Assembly: GCA_035412805.1 (NCBI GenBank)
Contig: DAONVO010000007.1
Span: forward strand, 1-50,096
Length of the DNA: 50,096 nucleotides
Reading direction: 5' to 3'
DNA from: DTU018 sp029550685
GTDB lineage: Bacteria; Bacillota; Syntrophomonadia; Syntrophomonadales; Syntrophomonadaceae
Shown here: positions 8,432-16,619 of the stretch, in pieces
Numbering within the stretch: position 1 is the first letter of the stretch
How the letters are laid out: each line of letters begins with the position of its first letter
Notes under the pieces: model-generated
What the model was told of the DNA's origin: nothing
What the model saw: the letters and a program-made list of their open reading frames with translations, nothing else
Database searches by the model: none
Position numbers and translations under genes: made by a program

Positions 8432-11206
8432 TTGCTAAACTGGAAAATCCAGCCAGTAGATGGGCAGAAGGTACAAAAGTTGCAGCAGTCATTACATATT
8501 TCCGAAATACTTGCTTCTATTCTTATACGACGAGGAATTAATGATTCCCGGGAAGCCAGGTACTTTCTATATGCCGATCGGACCGATTTGCAGCCTCCGG
8601 AGCAAATTCCAGGTCTGAAAGATGCCGTCCGACGCATAGAACAAGCTATAGAGGATGGCCAGAGAATCGCCATCTATGGAGATTACGATGTGGACGGCAT
8701 TTGCGGCACCGTAATCTTACTGGAATGCTTACAAAACCTGGGGGCTCAGGTGGAATATTATATACCCAATCGCTTTACTGAAGGTTATGGCTTAAACTGT
8801 GAAGCTGTTGAGAAGTTGGCTTTCCAGGGTGTTCAATTGCTGATCACTGTGGACTGCGGTATTAATTCAGTTCAGGAAATTGCCCGGGCCAATGAGTTGG
8901 GCTTGGAAGTAGTAGTTACTGACCATCATACCCCGGAGTCGGTGCTTCCTGAAGCTGCCATTATTGTCAATCCTCATTTGGGAGCACCTGACAAAGTGAA
9001 AGACCTGTGCGGGGCGGGAGTCGTATTTAAACTGGTGCAGCAGCTGGGTGGTGAAACAACCGCAGATCAGCTGGTTAATGAATGGTTGGAACTGGCAGCT
9101 ATAGCTACAGTAGCGGATATTGTGCCCCTTAGAGGCGAGAACCGCATTTTGGTTAAAGAAGGTTTAAAAACCTTGCGGAGCACCAGCCGTCCCGGACTTA
9201 AAGCCCTAATCGAGGAAAGCAGGAGCGAGGGGGACTCTTTACAGGCCTATCATTTGGGTTTCATTCTGGCCCCCCGTATAAATTCGGCTGGTCGTTTAAA
9301 GCATGCCAGCCTGGCGGTTGATTTATTAACGGCAAAGGATGAGATCTCGGCCCGTCAGCTGGCCCGGGAATTGTGCAGGTTAAACGAGGAACGGAAACGC
9401 ATAGAACAGACAGTAGTAGATGAAGCCGCTGCCTGTGTTGATAGTATGGATGAGAATTCAAAAAAAGGTATTCTCATGGTAGAGGGGGAAGGCTGGCATC
9501 CAGGTGTAATAGGCATTGCCGCTTCACGGCTGGCTGATCAATATGGCCTGCCGGTAGTATTGGTTTCCTGGGAAGGAGAACTGGGGCGCGGTTCAGCCCG
9601 CAGCATACCTGGATTTGATTTATACCAGGCTTTATATGCCTGTCAGGATAGTCTGGAAAAATTTGGGGGTCATACTATGGCTGCGGGTCTCTCCTTGCAA
9701 CGTTCCCAATTGGAGACCTTTAGGCAGCTGCTGCAGGAACAAGCCCGCATCGTTCAGAGGGATAGGGAGCTAGTTACCTATCTGGATGGGGAAGTATTCT
9801 CTCACCAGATAACCTTGGATTTGGTGCGGGAATTAGACATGCTGAGGCCGTATGGGGAAGGTAATCCTGTCCCTCTATTCCTGGTTCGTCATGATAAGAT
9901 AGAACGTGCTTCCCTGATGGGTTCCGATCGCAGTCATTTCCGAGCTGTGCTGCAGCCAGGCAACCTTCCGGTAATATCTTTTCGCCGGTCGGAATGGATA
10001 GAGCATCCCTTCCGCTACTGCCGGTTTGATTTGCTAGCTAATCTGGAGATTAACTCCTACCAGGGAAACTCCCAGGTGCAAATTAAAGCCGCCCATCTGG
10101 AACCAAGCTATAAAAATAAGACAGTTGGCTGTGACCCTCAGCTGCTAGGTATAGTAGATAAGGCTGTTAACACTCTGCAGTGCGGCCAACCGGTAGTGTT
10201 TGTGTTTCCTACCTATCGCGTTTTGCGCTGTTACCACAAATTTTTATGCACTCTATTATTGTCTGATGTAATATACCCTATACATGGGCATCTATCTCGC
10301 CAGGAGCGCTTAACTGCTGAGGCGACTCTATCCAGCGGGCAACCCCTGGTTTTTTTACTCACTGAGTCATATTACCAATATTTAAGAAAAGTGCCGGGCA
10401 ACCATTTAACAGACTCCGGTTGGGTGATAAAGTTCTGGCCTATATCGCCAGGCTCAGCTGAAGATTGCAACAGCTGCTATCCGGATATAAAAAATCAGCC
10501 CCAGATTAAATTGACAAGGAACATTAACAGCTCTATGGATCATACCCTGCTATATATAAACAGCCAGGCAAGTAAAGATAAATTAGTTCAACAATGGTCT
10601 AGGTTGACCGGATCAGTCTCGGTATCTGATTGGACCTTCAGCGGACTGCTGCCTGACCCCAATTCCACCCAGGCTGAATGGGCAGCCTTGCCCTTGGACA
10701 GGTACCGGCCTAAGGCAGATCAGGTGATTCTGGTAGATCCGCCTTACAGTTACTATGAAGCTTTGATTGTAGCCCAGCAGCTAACTGCTTTGTCATCTTC
10801 TGCTGTACTTCAGGCTGGCTTCACTCCTCAGCAATTAATGAGTTTGGGTGAACATCTTCGGCACTTATATCCCGAGCGGATGATTATCGCTAAAACAGCT
10901 GCTTACCTGGCCAGACTAGCCCGGAATGGGTTCATTCGTGACGACTTGAAAACCTTGACTGCCGGGGCTAGCCGGACAACCGGTTTGTCGCTAAGTGAGC
11001 AGCAAATCATAGGTTCACTGCGTACTATGTCTGATTTGGGGTTGTGCCTGTACCGCAAAAAGGGTAGTATTATTGAAATAAAGATGCTTGTTTCGACTTC
11101 AGCTACCTTGGATTTGGCGGATTCGCCCTATTATCGAGAGGGACAGATGGAAAAACGAGCTTTCGATAAATGGGAACAGTGGGTAAAAGAACAATTGGCA
11201 TGGTGA
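8432..11206 (+). CDS. recJ: Single-stranded-DNA-specific exonuclease RecJ
   Basis: RecJ degrades single-stranded DNA 5' to 3' in recombination and repair. The DHH phosphoesterase motifs are all present: DYDVDG at 84-89, DCG at 141-143 and DHH at 164-166. The DHHA1 motif FGGHTMAAG follows near residue 410, then an OB-like region. At 924 residues it is longer than typical Firmicutes RecJ (roughly 760-800 as I recall). The extra sequence belongs to a C-terminal region resembling a degenerate helicase-like RecJ extension (FVFPTYRVLRCYHKFL near 590). The start is TTG, with AGGAGG eight to nine bases upstream. It ends six bases before relA, suggesting one transcript. The apt gene often found between recJ and relA is absent. 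Confidence 0.95.
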   Translation: MLNWKIQPVDGQKVQKLQQSLHISEILASILIRRGINDSREARYFLYADRTDLQPPEQIPGLKDAVRRIEQAIEDGQRIAIYGDYDVDGICGTVILLECLQNLGAQVEYYIPNRFTEGYGLNCEAVEKLAFQGVQLLITVDCGINSVQEIARANELGLEVVVTDHHTPESVLPEAAIIVNPHLGAPDKVKDLCGAGVVFKLVQQLGGETTADQLVNEWLELAAIATVADIVPLRGENRILVKEGLKTLRSTSRPGLKALIEESRSEGDSLQAYHLGFILAPRINSAGRLKHASLAVDLLTAKDEISARQLARELCRLNEERKRIEQTVVDEAAACVDSMDENSKKGILMVEGEGWHPGVIGIAASRLADQYGLPVVLVSWEGELGRGSARSIPGFDLYQALYACQDSLEKFGGHTMAAGLSLQRSQLETFRQLLQEQARIVQRDRELVTYLDGEVFSHQITLDLVRELDMLRPYGEGNPVPLFLVRHDKIERASLMGSDRSHFRAVLQPGNLPVISFRRSEWIEHPFRYCRFDLLANLEINSYQGNSQVQIKAAHLEPSYKNKTVGCDPQLLGIVDKAVNTLQCGQPVVFVFPTYRVLRCYHKFLCTLLLSDVIYPIHGHLSRQERLTAEATLSSGQPLVFLLTESYYQYLRKVPGNHLTDSGWVIKFWPISPGSAEDCNSCYPDIKNQPQIKLTRNINSSMDHTLLYINSQASKDKLVQQWSRLTGSVSVSDWTFSGLLPDPNSTQAEWAALPLDRYRPKADQVILVDPPYSYYEALIVAQQLTALSSSAVLQAGFTPQQLMSLGEHLRHLYPERMIIAKTAAYLARLARNGFIRDDLKTLTAGASRTTGLSLSEQQIIGSLRTMSDLGLCLYRKKGSIIEIKMLVSTSATLDLADSPYYREGQMEKRAFDKWEQWVKEQLAW

Positions 11207-11212
11207 TATGGA

Positions 11213-13393
11213 ATGGGCCCCGAGCTTATTATTGAGAGAATAAAACAATACGATCCATCGGCAAATTTTGAGCTGATAGAAAAGGCTTACTACTATGCAC
11301 AAAGAGCTCATGCCGGCCAGAAAAGGATTTCCGGTGAGCCTTATATAATTCACCCGGTAGAAGTGGCCCTCATTCTAACGGAGATTGAAATGGATACTGC
11401 TTCTATTTGTGCGGCACTTCTCCACGATGTCATTGAGGATACGGATATGGGTTATACCGTAATAGTAAATGAATTTGGGGAAGAGATTGCCCTGCTGGTG
11501 GACGGAGTAACCAAGTTAAGCCGCATTAATTTCAAATCCAAGGAAGATGCCCAAGCGGAAAACTTGCGTAAGATGTTTTTAGCCATGGCCAAAGATATCC
11601 GGGTTATTTTAATTAAACTGGCCGATCGCTTGCACAATATGCGTACACTGGAATACCAAAGTGAACGCAAACAAAAAGAGATTGCTCTGGAGACCATGGA
11701 GATATTTGCTCCCTTAGCTCATCGCCTGGGCGTTTTCAAGTTCAAGTGGGAATTGGAAGATTTATCTTTCTATTATTTGGAACCGGATATTTATTATGAA
11801 ATTGCCAAGCGGTTAAAACAAAAGCGCAAGGATCGCGAAGAGTATGTACATGAACTGATACAACAAATAAAGACCGGGCTGGAACAAATAGATATTAAAG
11901 CAGACATAAAAGGCCGGCCTAAAAATATCTACAGCATTTATAAAAAAATGTTGAAGCAGGGGAAAGACATTGATGAAATTTACGATAAAATAGCTATTCG
12001 CGTGGTGGTTGACGATGTTCGCGACTGCTATGGGGTGTTGGGCATAATCCATACCATGTGGAAGCCCCTTCCTGGGCGCTTTAAGGACTATATAGCTACT
12101 CCCAAACCCAATCTGTATCAATCTTTGCATACCACTTTGATTGGCAAAGGTGGTGAGCCTTTTGAGGTACAGATTCGTACCTGGGAAATGCACCGTACCG
12201 CAGAATATGGTATTGCCGCTCATTGGCGCTACAAAGAAGGAATTAATCCCAAAGACAAAAAGTTAGATGAAAAGCTGTCCTGGCTGCGCCAGATACTGGA
12301 GTGGCAGCAGGAAGTTAAAGATACCAATGAATTTATGGAATCTCTAAAGATAGATCTTTTTGATGATACGGTTTTCGTTTTTACCCCCAAGGGTAAGGTT
12401 ATCGAATTGCCCAAGGGTGCCTGTCCCGTTGATTTTGCTTATCGAGTCCATACTGAAGTAGGGCACCAGTGTATAGGTGCCAAAGTAAACGGGCGGATAG
12501 TGCCGCTGGATTTTCCCCTGAATAATGGTGACATTGTAGAGATTATCACTTCCAAGAGTTCTCCTGGCCCCAGTTATGACTGGCTTAACTTTGTAAAGAC
12601 TTCTTCTGCCAAGAGCCGGATAAAACAATGGTTTAACCGGGAAAAACGCCAGGCTAATATCTTAAAAGGACATGATCTGCTGGAAAAGGAACTGCGCAAA
12701 AGACACTTCAGCACCAAAGAGTTTTTACGGGAAGATAAGCTGCTGGAAGTAGCCCGGCGTTTGGGCTATAATTCTGCAGACGATCTATGTGCCGCTATCG
12801 GAGATGGTAATGTTACTGTCAATCAAGTTCTGAATAAATTCAAAGAGTTGTTTTTTCATGATGCCCAAGTAGATGATATAGTGCCTTTAAGTGTTACCGA
12901 CCGGGTTATACCCCACCGGGATAGGGACAGCGGTGCCTTGCGCATCAAAGGAGTAGATGATGTGGCTATTCGTTTAGCCCGCTGCTGTAATCCTCTGCCC
13001 GGTGACCAGGTATTAGGGTATATTACCCGGGGACGGGGGGTCTCCGTACATCGCCGGGATTGCCCTAATCTGCAGAATTACCTGCGTACAGAAAAGGATC
13101 GGATCATAGAGGTAGAATGGGCGGAAGAACGCGGCATATATACTGTGGAAATTGAAGTGAAAGCCATAGACCGGGCTCGTTTAACCGCTGATATTATGAA
13201 CATCATTGCCGACATGCGTATCAATATTTTATCGGTGTTTTCCCGGGCTACCAAAAATGACTTGGCCATAATGAACTTGAAACTGGAAATCAAGGATATG
13301 CCACACATGTATGCTGTAATACAGCGGCTGCAAAAAGTAAAGGATGTATTGGAAGTACGCCGGGTATTACCTGGTGAAGTCAGAGGTGAGTGA
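11213..13393 (+). CDS. relA: Bifunctional (p)ppGpp synthetase/hydrolase, RelA/SpoT family
   Basis: This long RSH enzyme of 726 residues makes and breaks the stringent-response alarmone (p)ppGpp. The hydrolase domain shows HPVEVA at 47-52, HD at 71-72 and the ED pair at 75-76, so hydrolysis should be active. The synthetase domain shows GRPKNIYSIYKKM and later YQSLHTT. It is followed by a TGS domain (VFVFTPKGKVIELPKGA), a cysteine-containing segment (RCCNPLPGD) and a C-terminal ACT domain. Domain order and length are standard. The predicted start ATG has only a weak Shine-Dalgarno sequence, consistent with translational coupling to recJ six bases upstream. The end abuts dtd. Confidence 0.95.
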   Translation: MGPELIIERIKQYDPSANFELIEKAYYYAQRAHAGQKRISGEPYIIHPVEVALILTEIEMDTASICAALLHDVIEDTDMGYTVIVNEFGEEIALLVDGVTKLSRINFKSKEDAQAENLRKMFLAMAKDIRVILIKLADRLHNMRTLEYQSERKQKEIALETMEIFAPLAHRLGVFKFKWELEDLSFYYLEPDIYYEIAKRLKQKRKDREEYVHELIQQIKTGLEQIDIKADIKGRPKNIYSIYKKMLKQGKDIDEIYDKIAIRVVVDDVRDCYGVLGIIHTMWKPLPGRFKDYIATPKPNLYQSLHTTLIGKGGEPFEVQIRTWEMHRTAEYGIAAHWRYKEGINPKDKKLDEKLSWLRQILEWQQEVKDTNEFMESLKIDLFDDTVFVFTPKGKVIELPKGACPVDFAYRVHTEVGHQCIGAKVNGRIVPLDFPLNNGDIVEIITSKSSPGPSYDWLNFVKTSSAKSRIKQWFNREKRQANILKGHDLLEKELRKRHFSTKEFLREDKLLEVARRLGYNSADDLCAAIGDGNVTVNQVLNKFKELFFHDAQVDDIVPLSVTDRVIPHRDRDSGALRIKGVDDVAIRLARCCNPLPGDQVLGYITRGRGVSVHRRDCPNLQNYLRTEKDRIIEVEWAEERGIYTVEIEVKAIDRARLTADIMNIIADMRINILSVFSRATKNDLAIMNLKLEIKDMPHMYAVIQRLQKVKDVLEVRRVLPGEVRGE

Positions 13394-13395
13394 AT

Positions 13396-13845
13396 GTGAG
13401 AGCAGTCGTGCAAAGGACCAGAAGCAGCCAGGTTAGTGTGAACGGACAGGTAGTTGGGCAGGCTGGACCTGGTCTAACCGTACTACTAGGTATAAAACGC
13501 GGTGATCAAACAAGTGATGCCGAGTATATAATGGATAAGATTATTAATTTGAGGATTTTCGAAGATGATGAAGGGAAAATGAATCTTTCTCTGTTGGAGC
13601 GCGGCGGGGAAGTATTGCTGGTAAGTCAGTTTACTTTATACGGTGATGCCCGCCGGGGCAGGCGCCCTAGCTTTACTGATGCCGAACTCCCGGAACCAGC
13701 TGAGTCTTTATTTGCCTACTGCTGCCAATTAATCCGGGATAAAGGCATCAGGGTTGCCACCGGGATATTTGGAGAACATATGGTGGTAAGTATGGAAAAT
13801 GATGGGCCATGCACTATCTTGTTAGATAGTGAACGCAATTTTTGA
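13396..13845 (+). CDS. dtd: D-aminoacyl-tRNA deacylase
   Basis: Dtd removes D-amino acids (and glycine) mischarged onto tRNA. The protein is 149 residues, the family's length. It has the substrate-pocket motif SQFTLYGD near residue 78 and the C-terminal Gly-cisPro motif GPCT near residue 137. The family usually begins MRAVVQR, which fits the GTG at 13396; a GTG six bases earlier (13390) would overlap the relA stop and is the alternative. AGAGGTGAG inside the relA end serves as ribosome binding site, so translation is probably coupled to relA. This relA-dtd order is common in Firmicutes. Confidence 0.93.
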   Translation: MRAVVQRTRSSQVSVNGQVVGQAGPGLTVLLGIKRGDQTSDAEYIMDKIINLRIFEDDEGKMNLSLLERGGEVLLVSQFTLYGDARRGRRPSFTDAELPEPAESLFAYCCQLIRDKGIRVATGIFGEHMVVSMENDGPCTILLDSERNF

Positions 13846-13860
13846 AGGAGGCATGCCAAG

Positions 13861-14481
13861 GTGATTTTAAAAGGATTAGAGATTAATACTATGGGTGTAA
13901 ACTGTTATATTGTCGGCTGTGAAGAAACTAAGGAAGTAGCGGTCATAGATCCGGGCGGAAATGCCCGGGGAATAGTAAGATTGTTGGAGCAGGAAGGATT
14001 AAAGGCAATATATATTATTAACACCCATGGACATATAGACCATATCGGCGGCAATAGAGGAGTAAAGGAAGCCACTAATGCCCAAATTCTCATCCATGAA
14101 GATGATGCCAAAATGCTGGTTAATCCCATGTCCAATTTTTCTTTCTTGATGGGAAGCAGGGTAACCAGTCCGCCCGCTGACAAGTTCCTGCATCATGGCG
14201 ATATCATAAAAATAGGCAATACGGTAGAATTGGAAGTGATTCATACCCCGGGACACAGCCCAGGAGGAATTTGCTTGAAAACTGGCAACATTATCTTTGT
14301 AGGTGATACCCTGTTCCAGGGTTCCATCGGCAGAACCGATTTCCCGGGAGGCTCATACCATCAGCTTATTAAAAATATTAAAGAACGGTTACTCTGTTAT
14401 GATGATGATGTAATCTGTTATCCGGGACATGGTCCGGCTACTACTATAGGCTTTGAAAGGCAACACAATCCTTTTTTATAA
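13861..14481 (+). CDS. MBL-fold metallo-hydrolase (glyoxalase II-like)
   Basis: A 206-residue metallo-beta-lactamase-fold hydrolase. The metal motif THGHIDH lies at 55-61, with further ligands in HTPGHSPGG (near 130) and GDTLFQGSIGRTDFPGG (near 150), and the final histidine in YPGHGPAT near 187. This is the YqgX/GloB-like group, whose members hydrolyse thioesters such as S-lactoylglutathione or related bacillithiol-type substrates; the substrate here is unknown. The start is GTG, preceded by GGAGG. It is the last gene of the recJ-relA-dtd run. No strong terminator is visible before the next promoter. Confidence 0.88.
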   Translation: MILKGLEINTMGVNCYIVGCEETKEVAVIDPGGNARGIVRLLEQEGLKAIYIINTHGHIDHIGGNRGVKEATNAQILIHEDDAKMLVNPMSNFSFLMGSRVTSPPADKFLHHGDIIKIGNTVELEVIHTPGHSPGGICLKTGNIIFVGDTLFQGSIGRTDFPGGSYHQLIKNIKERLLCYDDDVICYPGHGPATTIGFERQHNPFL

Positions 14482-14487
14482 AAATGC

Positions 14488-14517
14488 TTTACAAGAGATA
14501 TGGCACCATGCTATTAT
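14488..14517 (+). promoter_or_regulatory. Predicted promoter of the aroF-pheA T-box leader
   Basis: A -35 hexamer TTTACA (14488-14493) and a -10 hexamer TATTAT (14512-14517) are separated by 18 bases, and a TGC directly before the -10 makes an extended -10. An overlapping TATAAT (14515-14520) is an alternative -10 with 21-base spacing. Transcription would start near 14524, just before the T-box stem I. Confidence 0.5.
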
Positions 14518-14783
14518 AATTGCTAACTACAATTAATAAATGCTAAATGCAGTGAACAAGTAAAGTAGAAGTGGGGAACTATGCAGAGAGGAGACGCCAC
14601 CGGCTGAAAGCGTTTCTATAGGGAAGCACTTTGAAGTTCACTTGGGAGCACCCGGCTGAAACCGCAAGGCAAGTAGGTTAGGGCGGAAACTTCCACCGTT
14701 AAAAGGAAGGGGATATCGGATCAGCCTGTATCCTTTGACAAGCGGGCCGTATAGGCAACATGGGTGGTACCGCGGGAAGACAG

Positions 14784-14816
14784 CTTCTCGTCCCATTAGG
14801 GGATGAGAAGTTTTTT
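14784..14816 (+). terminator. First T-box terminator
   Basis: CTTCTCGTCCC pairs with GGGGATGAGAAG around an ATTA loop, followed by six Ts. It is the competing structure to the first T-box antiterminator. Confidence 0.9.
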
Positions 14817-14895
14817 GTTATCAGCAGGATGGTCCCGTATCTTATGAGAGCGGGCAATTGAAGCCAATTAGGGTGGTACCGCGGGAAGTTAACAA

Positions 14896-14936
14896 CCTCT
14901 CGTCCCTTAAAGGGATGAGAGGGTCTTTATTTTTTT
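14896..14936 (+). terminator. Second T-box terminator
   Basis: CCTCTCGTCCC pairs with GGGATGAGAGG around a short TTAA loop, followed by a T-rich run ending just before the aroF ribosome binding site. It repeats the architecture of the first terminator with a different loop and flank. Confidence 0.9.
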
Positions 14937-14949
14937 GGAGGTGAGGCAG

Positions 14950-15792
14950 ATGCAAGGACTGAAAACAAAACTTGCTGAGGAAATGCTGGTTTTACGCCGG
15001 GCAAATCAGCCCACTACAGTTATTGATGTAAAAGGCTGTCCCATAGGAGGGGAGTCGGTAGTGGTTGTGGCTGGGCCCTGCGCTATAGAAAATGAGGAGA
15101 TATTAAAGGAAACCGCATTCAAAGTACGGGGATCAGGAGCAGTTATGCTGCGGGGCGGTGCCTTCAAACCGAGGACATCTCCGTACAGCTTTCAGGGTTT
15201 GGGAGAGGATGGACTGCGGATACTGGCACGCATCGGCGAGGAAATGAATATGCCGGTAGTGACAGAAGTAATGGATAGTTCAGACATAGAACTGGTTGGT
15301 AACTATGCTGATATCCTTCAGGTAGGAGCCCGTAACATGCAGAATTTTTCTCTGCTCAAGAGGCTGGGCCAGGTGAATAAACCGGTCATCTTAAAGCGGG
15401 GGCTGGCAGCTACTATAGAAGAATGGCTGTGGGCGGCTGAATACATTCTGGCAGGGGGTAACTCTCAGGTAATACTTTGTGAACGGGGGGTAAGGACTTC
15501 CGAGCCATGGACCCGGAACACCCTGGATTTATCTGCTGTAGCCCTGGTAAAAGAGCTGTCCCATTTGCCGGTAATGGTAGATCCCAGTCATGCTACCGGG
15601 GTACGCAGTCTGGTAACCCCTATGGCCCGGGCAGCTATTGCTGCGGGGGCTGATGGTATCATGGTGGAGGTACATCCCAATCCAGAACGAGCTTTGTCGG
15701 ACGGGGATCAGTCCCTGACTCCAAAAGGCTTCAGCCAGCTTATGAAAGAAATTGAACCCATTGCCCGAGCGGTCGGGAGGAGAGTTTACTAA
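14950..15792 (+). CDS. aroF: 3-deoxy-7-phosphoheptulonate (DAHP) synthase, type I-beta
   Basis: It condenses phosphoenolpyruvate with erythrose-4-phosphate, the first step of the shikimate pathway. The 280-residue protein shows AGPCAIE near 45, KPRTSPYSFQGLG near 72, ILKRG near 145, CERGVRT near 180 and DPSHATG near 210, all hallmarks of the I-beta class. It has no added regulatory ACT or chorismate mutase domain. I start it at the ATG at 14950, which has GGAGGTG (14937-14943) six bases upstream; an upstream TTG in frame overlaps this site. The gene follows a Phe-type T-box leader, so expression should rise when tRNA-Phe is uncharged. Its stop overlaps the pheA start in TAATG. Confidence 0.95.
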   Translation: MQGLKTKLAEEMLVLRRANQPTTVIDVKGCPIGGESVVVVAGPCAIENEEILKETAFKVRGSGAVMLRGGAFKPRTSPYSFQGLGEDGLRILARIGEEMNMPVVTEVMDSSDIELVGNYADILQVGARNMQNFSLLKRLGQVNKPVILKRGLAATIEEWLWAAEYILAGGNSQVILCERGVRTSEPWTRNTLDLSAVALVKELSHLPVMVDPSHATGVRSLVTPMARAAIAAGADGIMVEVHPNPERALSDGDQSLTPKGFSQLMKEIEPIARAVGRRVY

Positions 15793-16619
15793 TGAGCTTA
15801 GGTATTTTGGGACCGCCCGGTACTTTCAGTGAAGCAGCTGCCATCGCTTATGGTTGGCCGAAGCAGGAACTGGTATATGCCGATTCCATTTCCTTGCTTT
15901 TCCATAAGCTTAGCCAAGGGGAAGTAACTGATATTCTGGTTCCTTTTGAAAATTCAGCAGCAGGTATATTGAGAAGCAGCCTGATGTGTTTAACCCAGTC
16001 TCCGGTGATGATAATGGGAGAAATTATTGTTCCCGTGAAACAGTGCCTGATGGGCGCACATCCCTATGATCTTGCAGAGATACAAGTAGTGGTAACCCAA
16101 CCTGCTGTTTTGGCTCAATGTGAAAGCTACTTGCACCAGAACCTGCCTGAGGTGCGTATAGAAATAACTGATAGTACAGCCCGGGCTGCTCAGATGGCTG
16201 CAGCTGATTCTCGTAAAGTAGCCGCTATCGGACCCGAACAAGCGGCTATAAACTATGGATTGGTTATCATAGCCAGCGATATTCAGCAGGAGAACAACTG
16301 CACCCGTTTTTTTCATCTGAGCAAGGCCACCCGGCAGCAGGCTGATGATGGCAACAAAAGCAGCATAATATTTGAGCTTGCTGATCAGCCGGGAGCTTTG
16401 TATAAAGCTTTAGAGATATTCGCCCTTAAACAGCTGAACTTAAGCAAGATAGAATCCTTCCCGGTAAAAACTAAACAAGGATACCGGTTTTATATAGAGG
16501 TTGATTTACCTACCGGCTTGCTTTCGGTACCAGATTTGTTGGCCCAGCTGAAATCTCGTTGCTCGTCGGTCTTATATCTGGGCAATTATTACAGTTGTAG
16601 GGAGGATAATCATTGTTAA
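15792..16619 (+). CDS. pheA: Prephenate dehydratase
   Basis: PheA converts prephenate to phenylpyruvate, the committed step to phenylalanine. The 275-residue protein begins with GILGPPGTFSEAAA and has the catalytic-site TRF motif (NNCTRFFHL) near residue 170. The C-terminal ACT domain (residues about 190-270) binds phenylalanine for feedback; its GAL motif is intact (QPGALYKAL). The usual ESRP motif reads ESFP (IESFPVK), so the arginine is replaced by phenylalanine. There is no fused chorismate mutase. It overlaps aroF by one base and hemZ by seven, so the three genes are translationally coupled. Control through the Phe T-box is consistent with the product. Confidence 0.95.
   Translation: MSLGILGPPGTFSEAAAIAYGWPKQELVYADSISLLFHKLSQGEVTDILVPFENSAAGILRSSLMCLTQSPVMIMGEIIVPVKQCLMGAHPYDLAEIQVVVTQPAVLAQCESYLHQNLPEVRIEITDSTARAAQMAAADSRKVAAIGPEQAAINYGLVIIASDIQQENNCTRFFHLSKATRQQADDGNKSSIIFELADQPGALYKALEIFALKQLNLSKIESFPVKTKQGYRFYIEVDLPTGLLSVPDLLAQLKSRCSSVLYLGNYYSCREDNHC

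Larger units (their letters stand above)
14525..14936 (+). promoter_or_regulatory. T-box leader (tRNA-Phe specifier) with doubled antiterminator/terminator module
   Basis: The leader controls aroF-pheA by sensing uncharged tRNA. It begins with an AGTAGAAG start of stem I, AGAGAG and CGGCTGAAAG elements typical of the distal stem I, and a specifier-loop segment GAAGTTCACTT in which TTC (14637-14639) would pair with the Phe anticodon. The T-box sequence GGGTGGTACCGCGGGAAG occurs twice, at 14762-14779 and 14871-14888, each followed by its own intrinsic terminator. Only about 54 bases separate the first terminator from the second T-box, so the second module has no stem I of its own. It does have a small hairpin CCCG/CGGG (14834-14854) and AATTG/CAATT just before the T-box. 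Both copies carry TGGT, which fits an ACCA tRNA end. The specifier assignment is inferred from position and from the downstream pheA. Confidence 0.9.
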
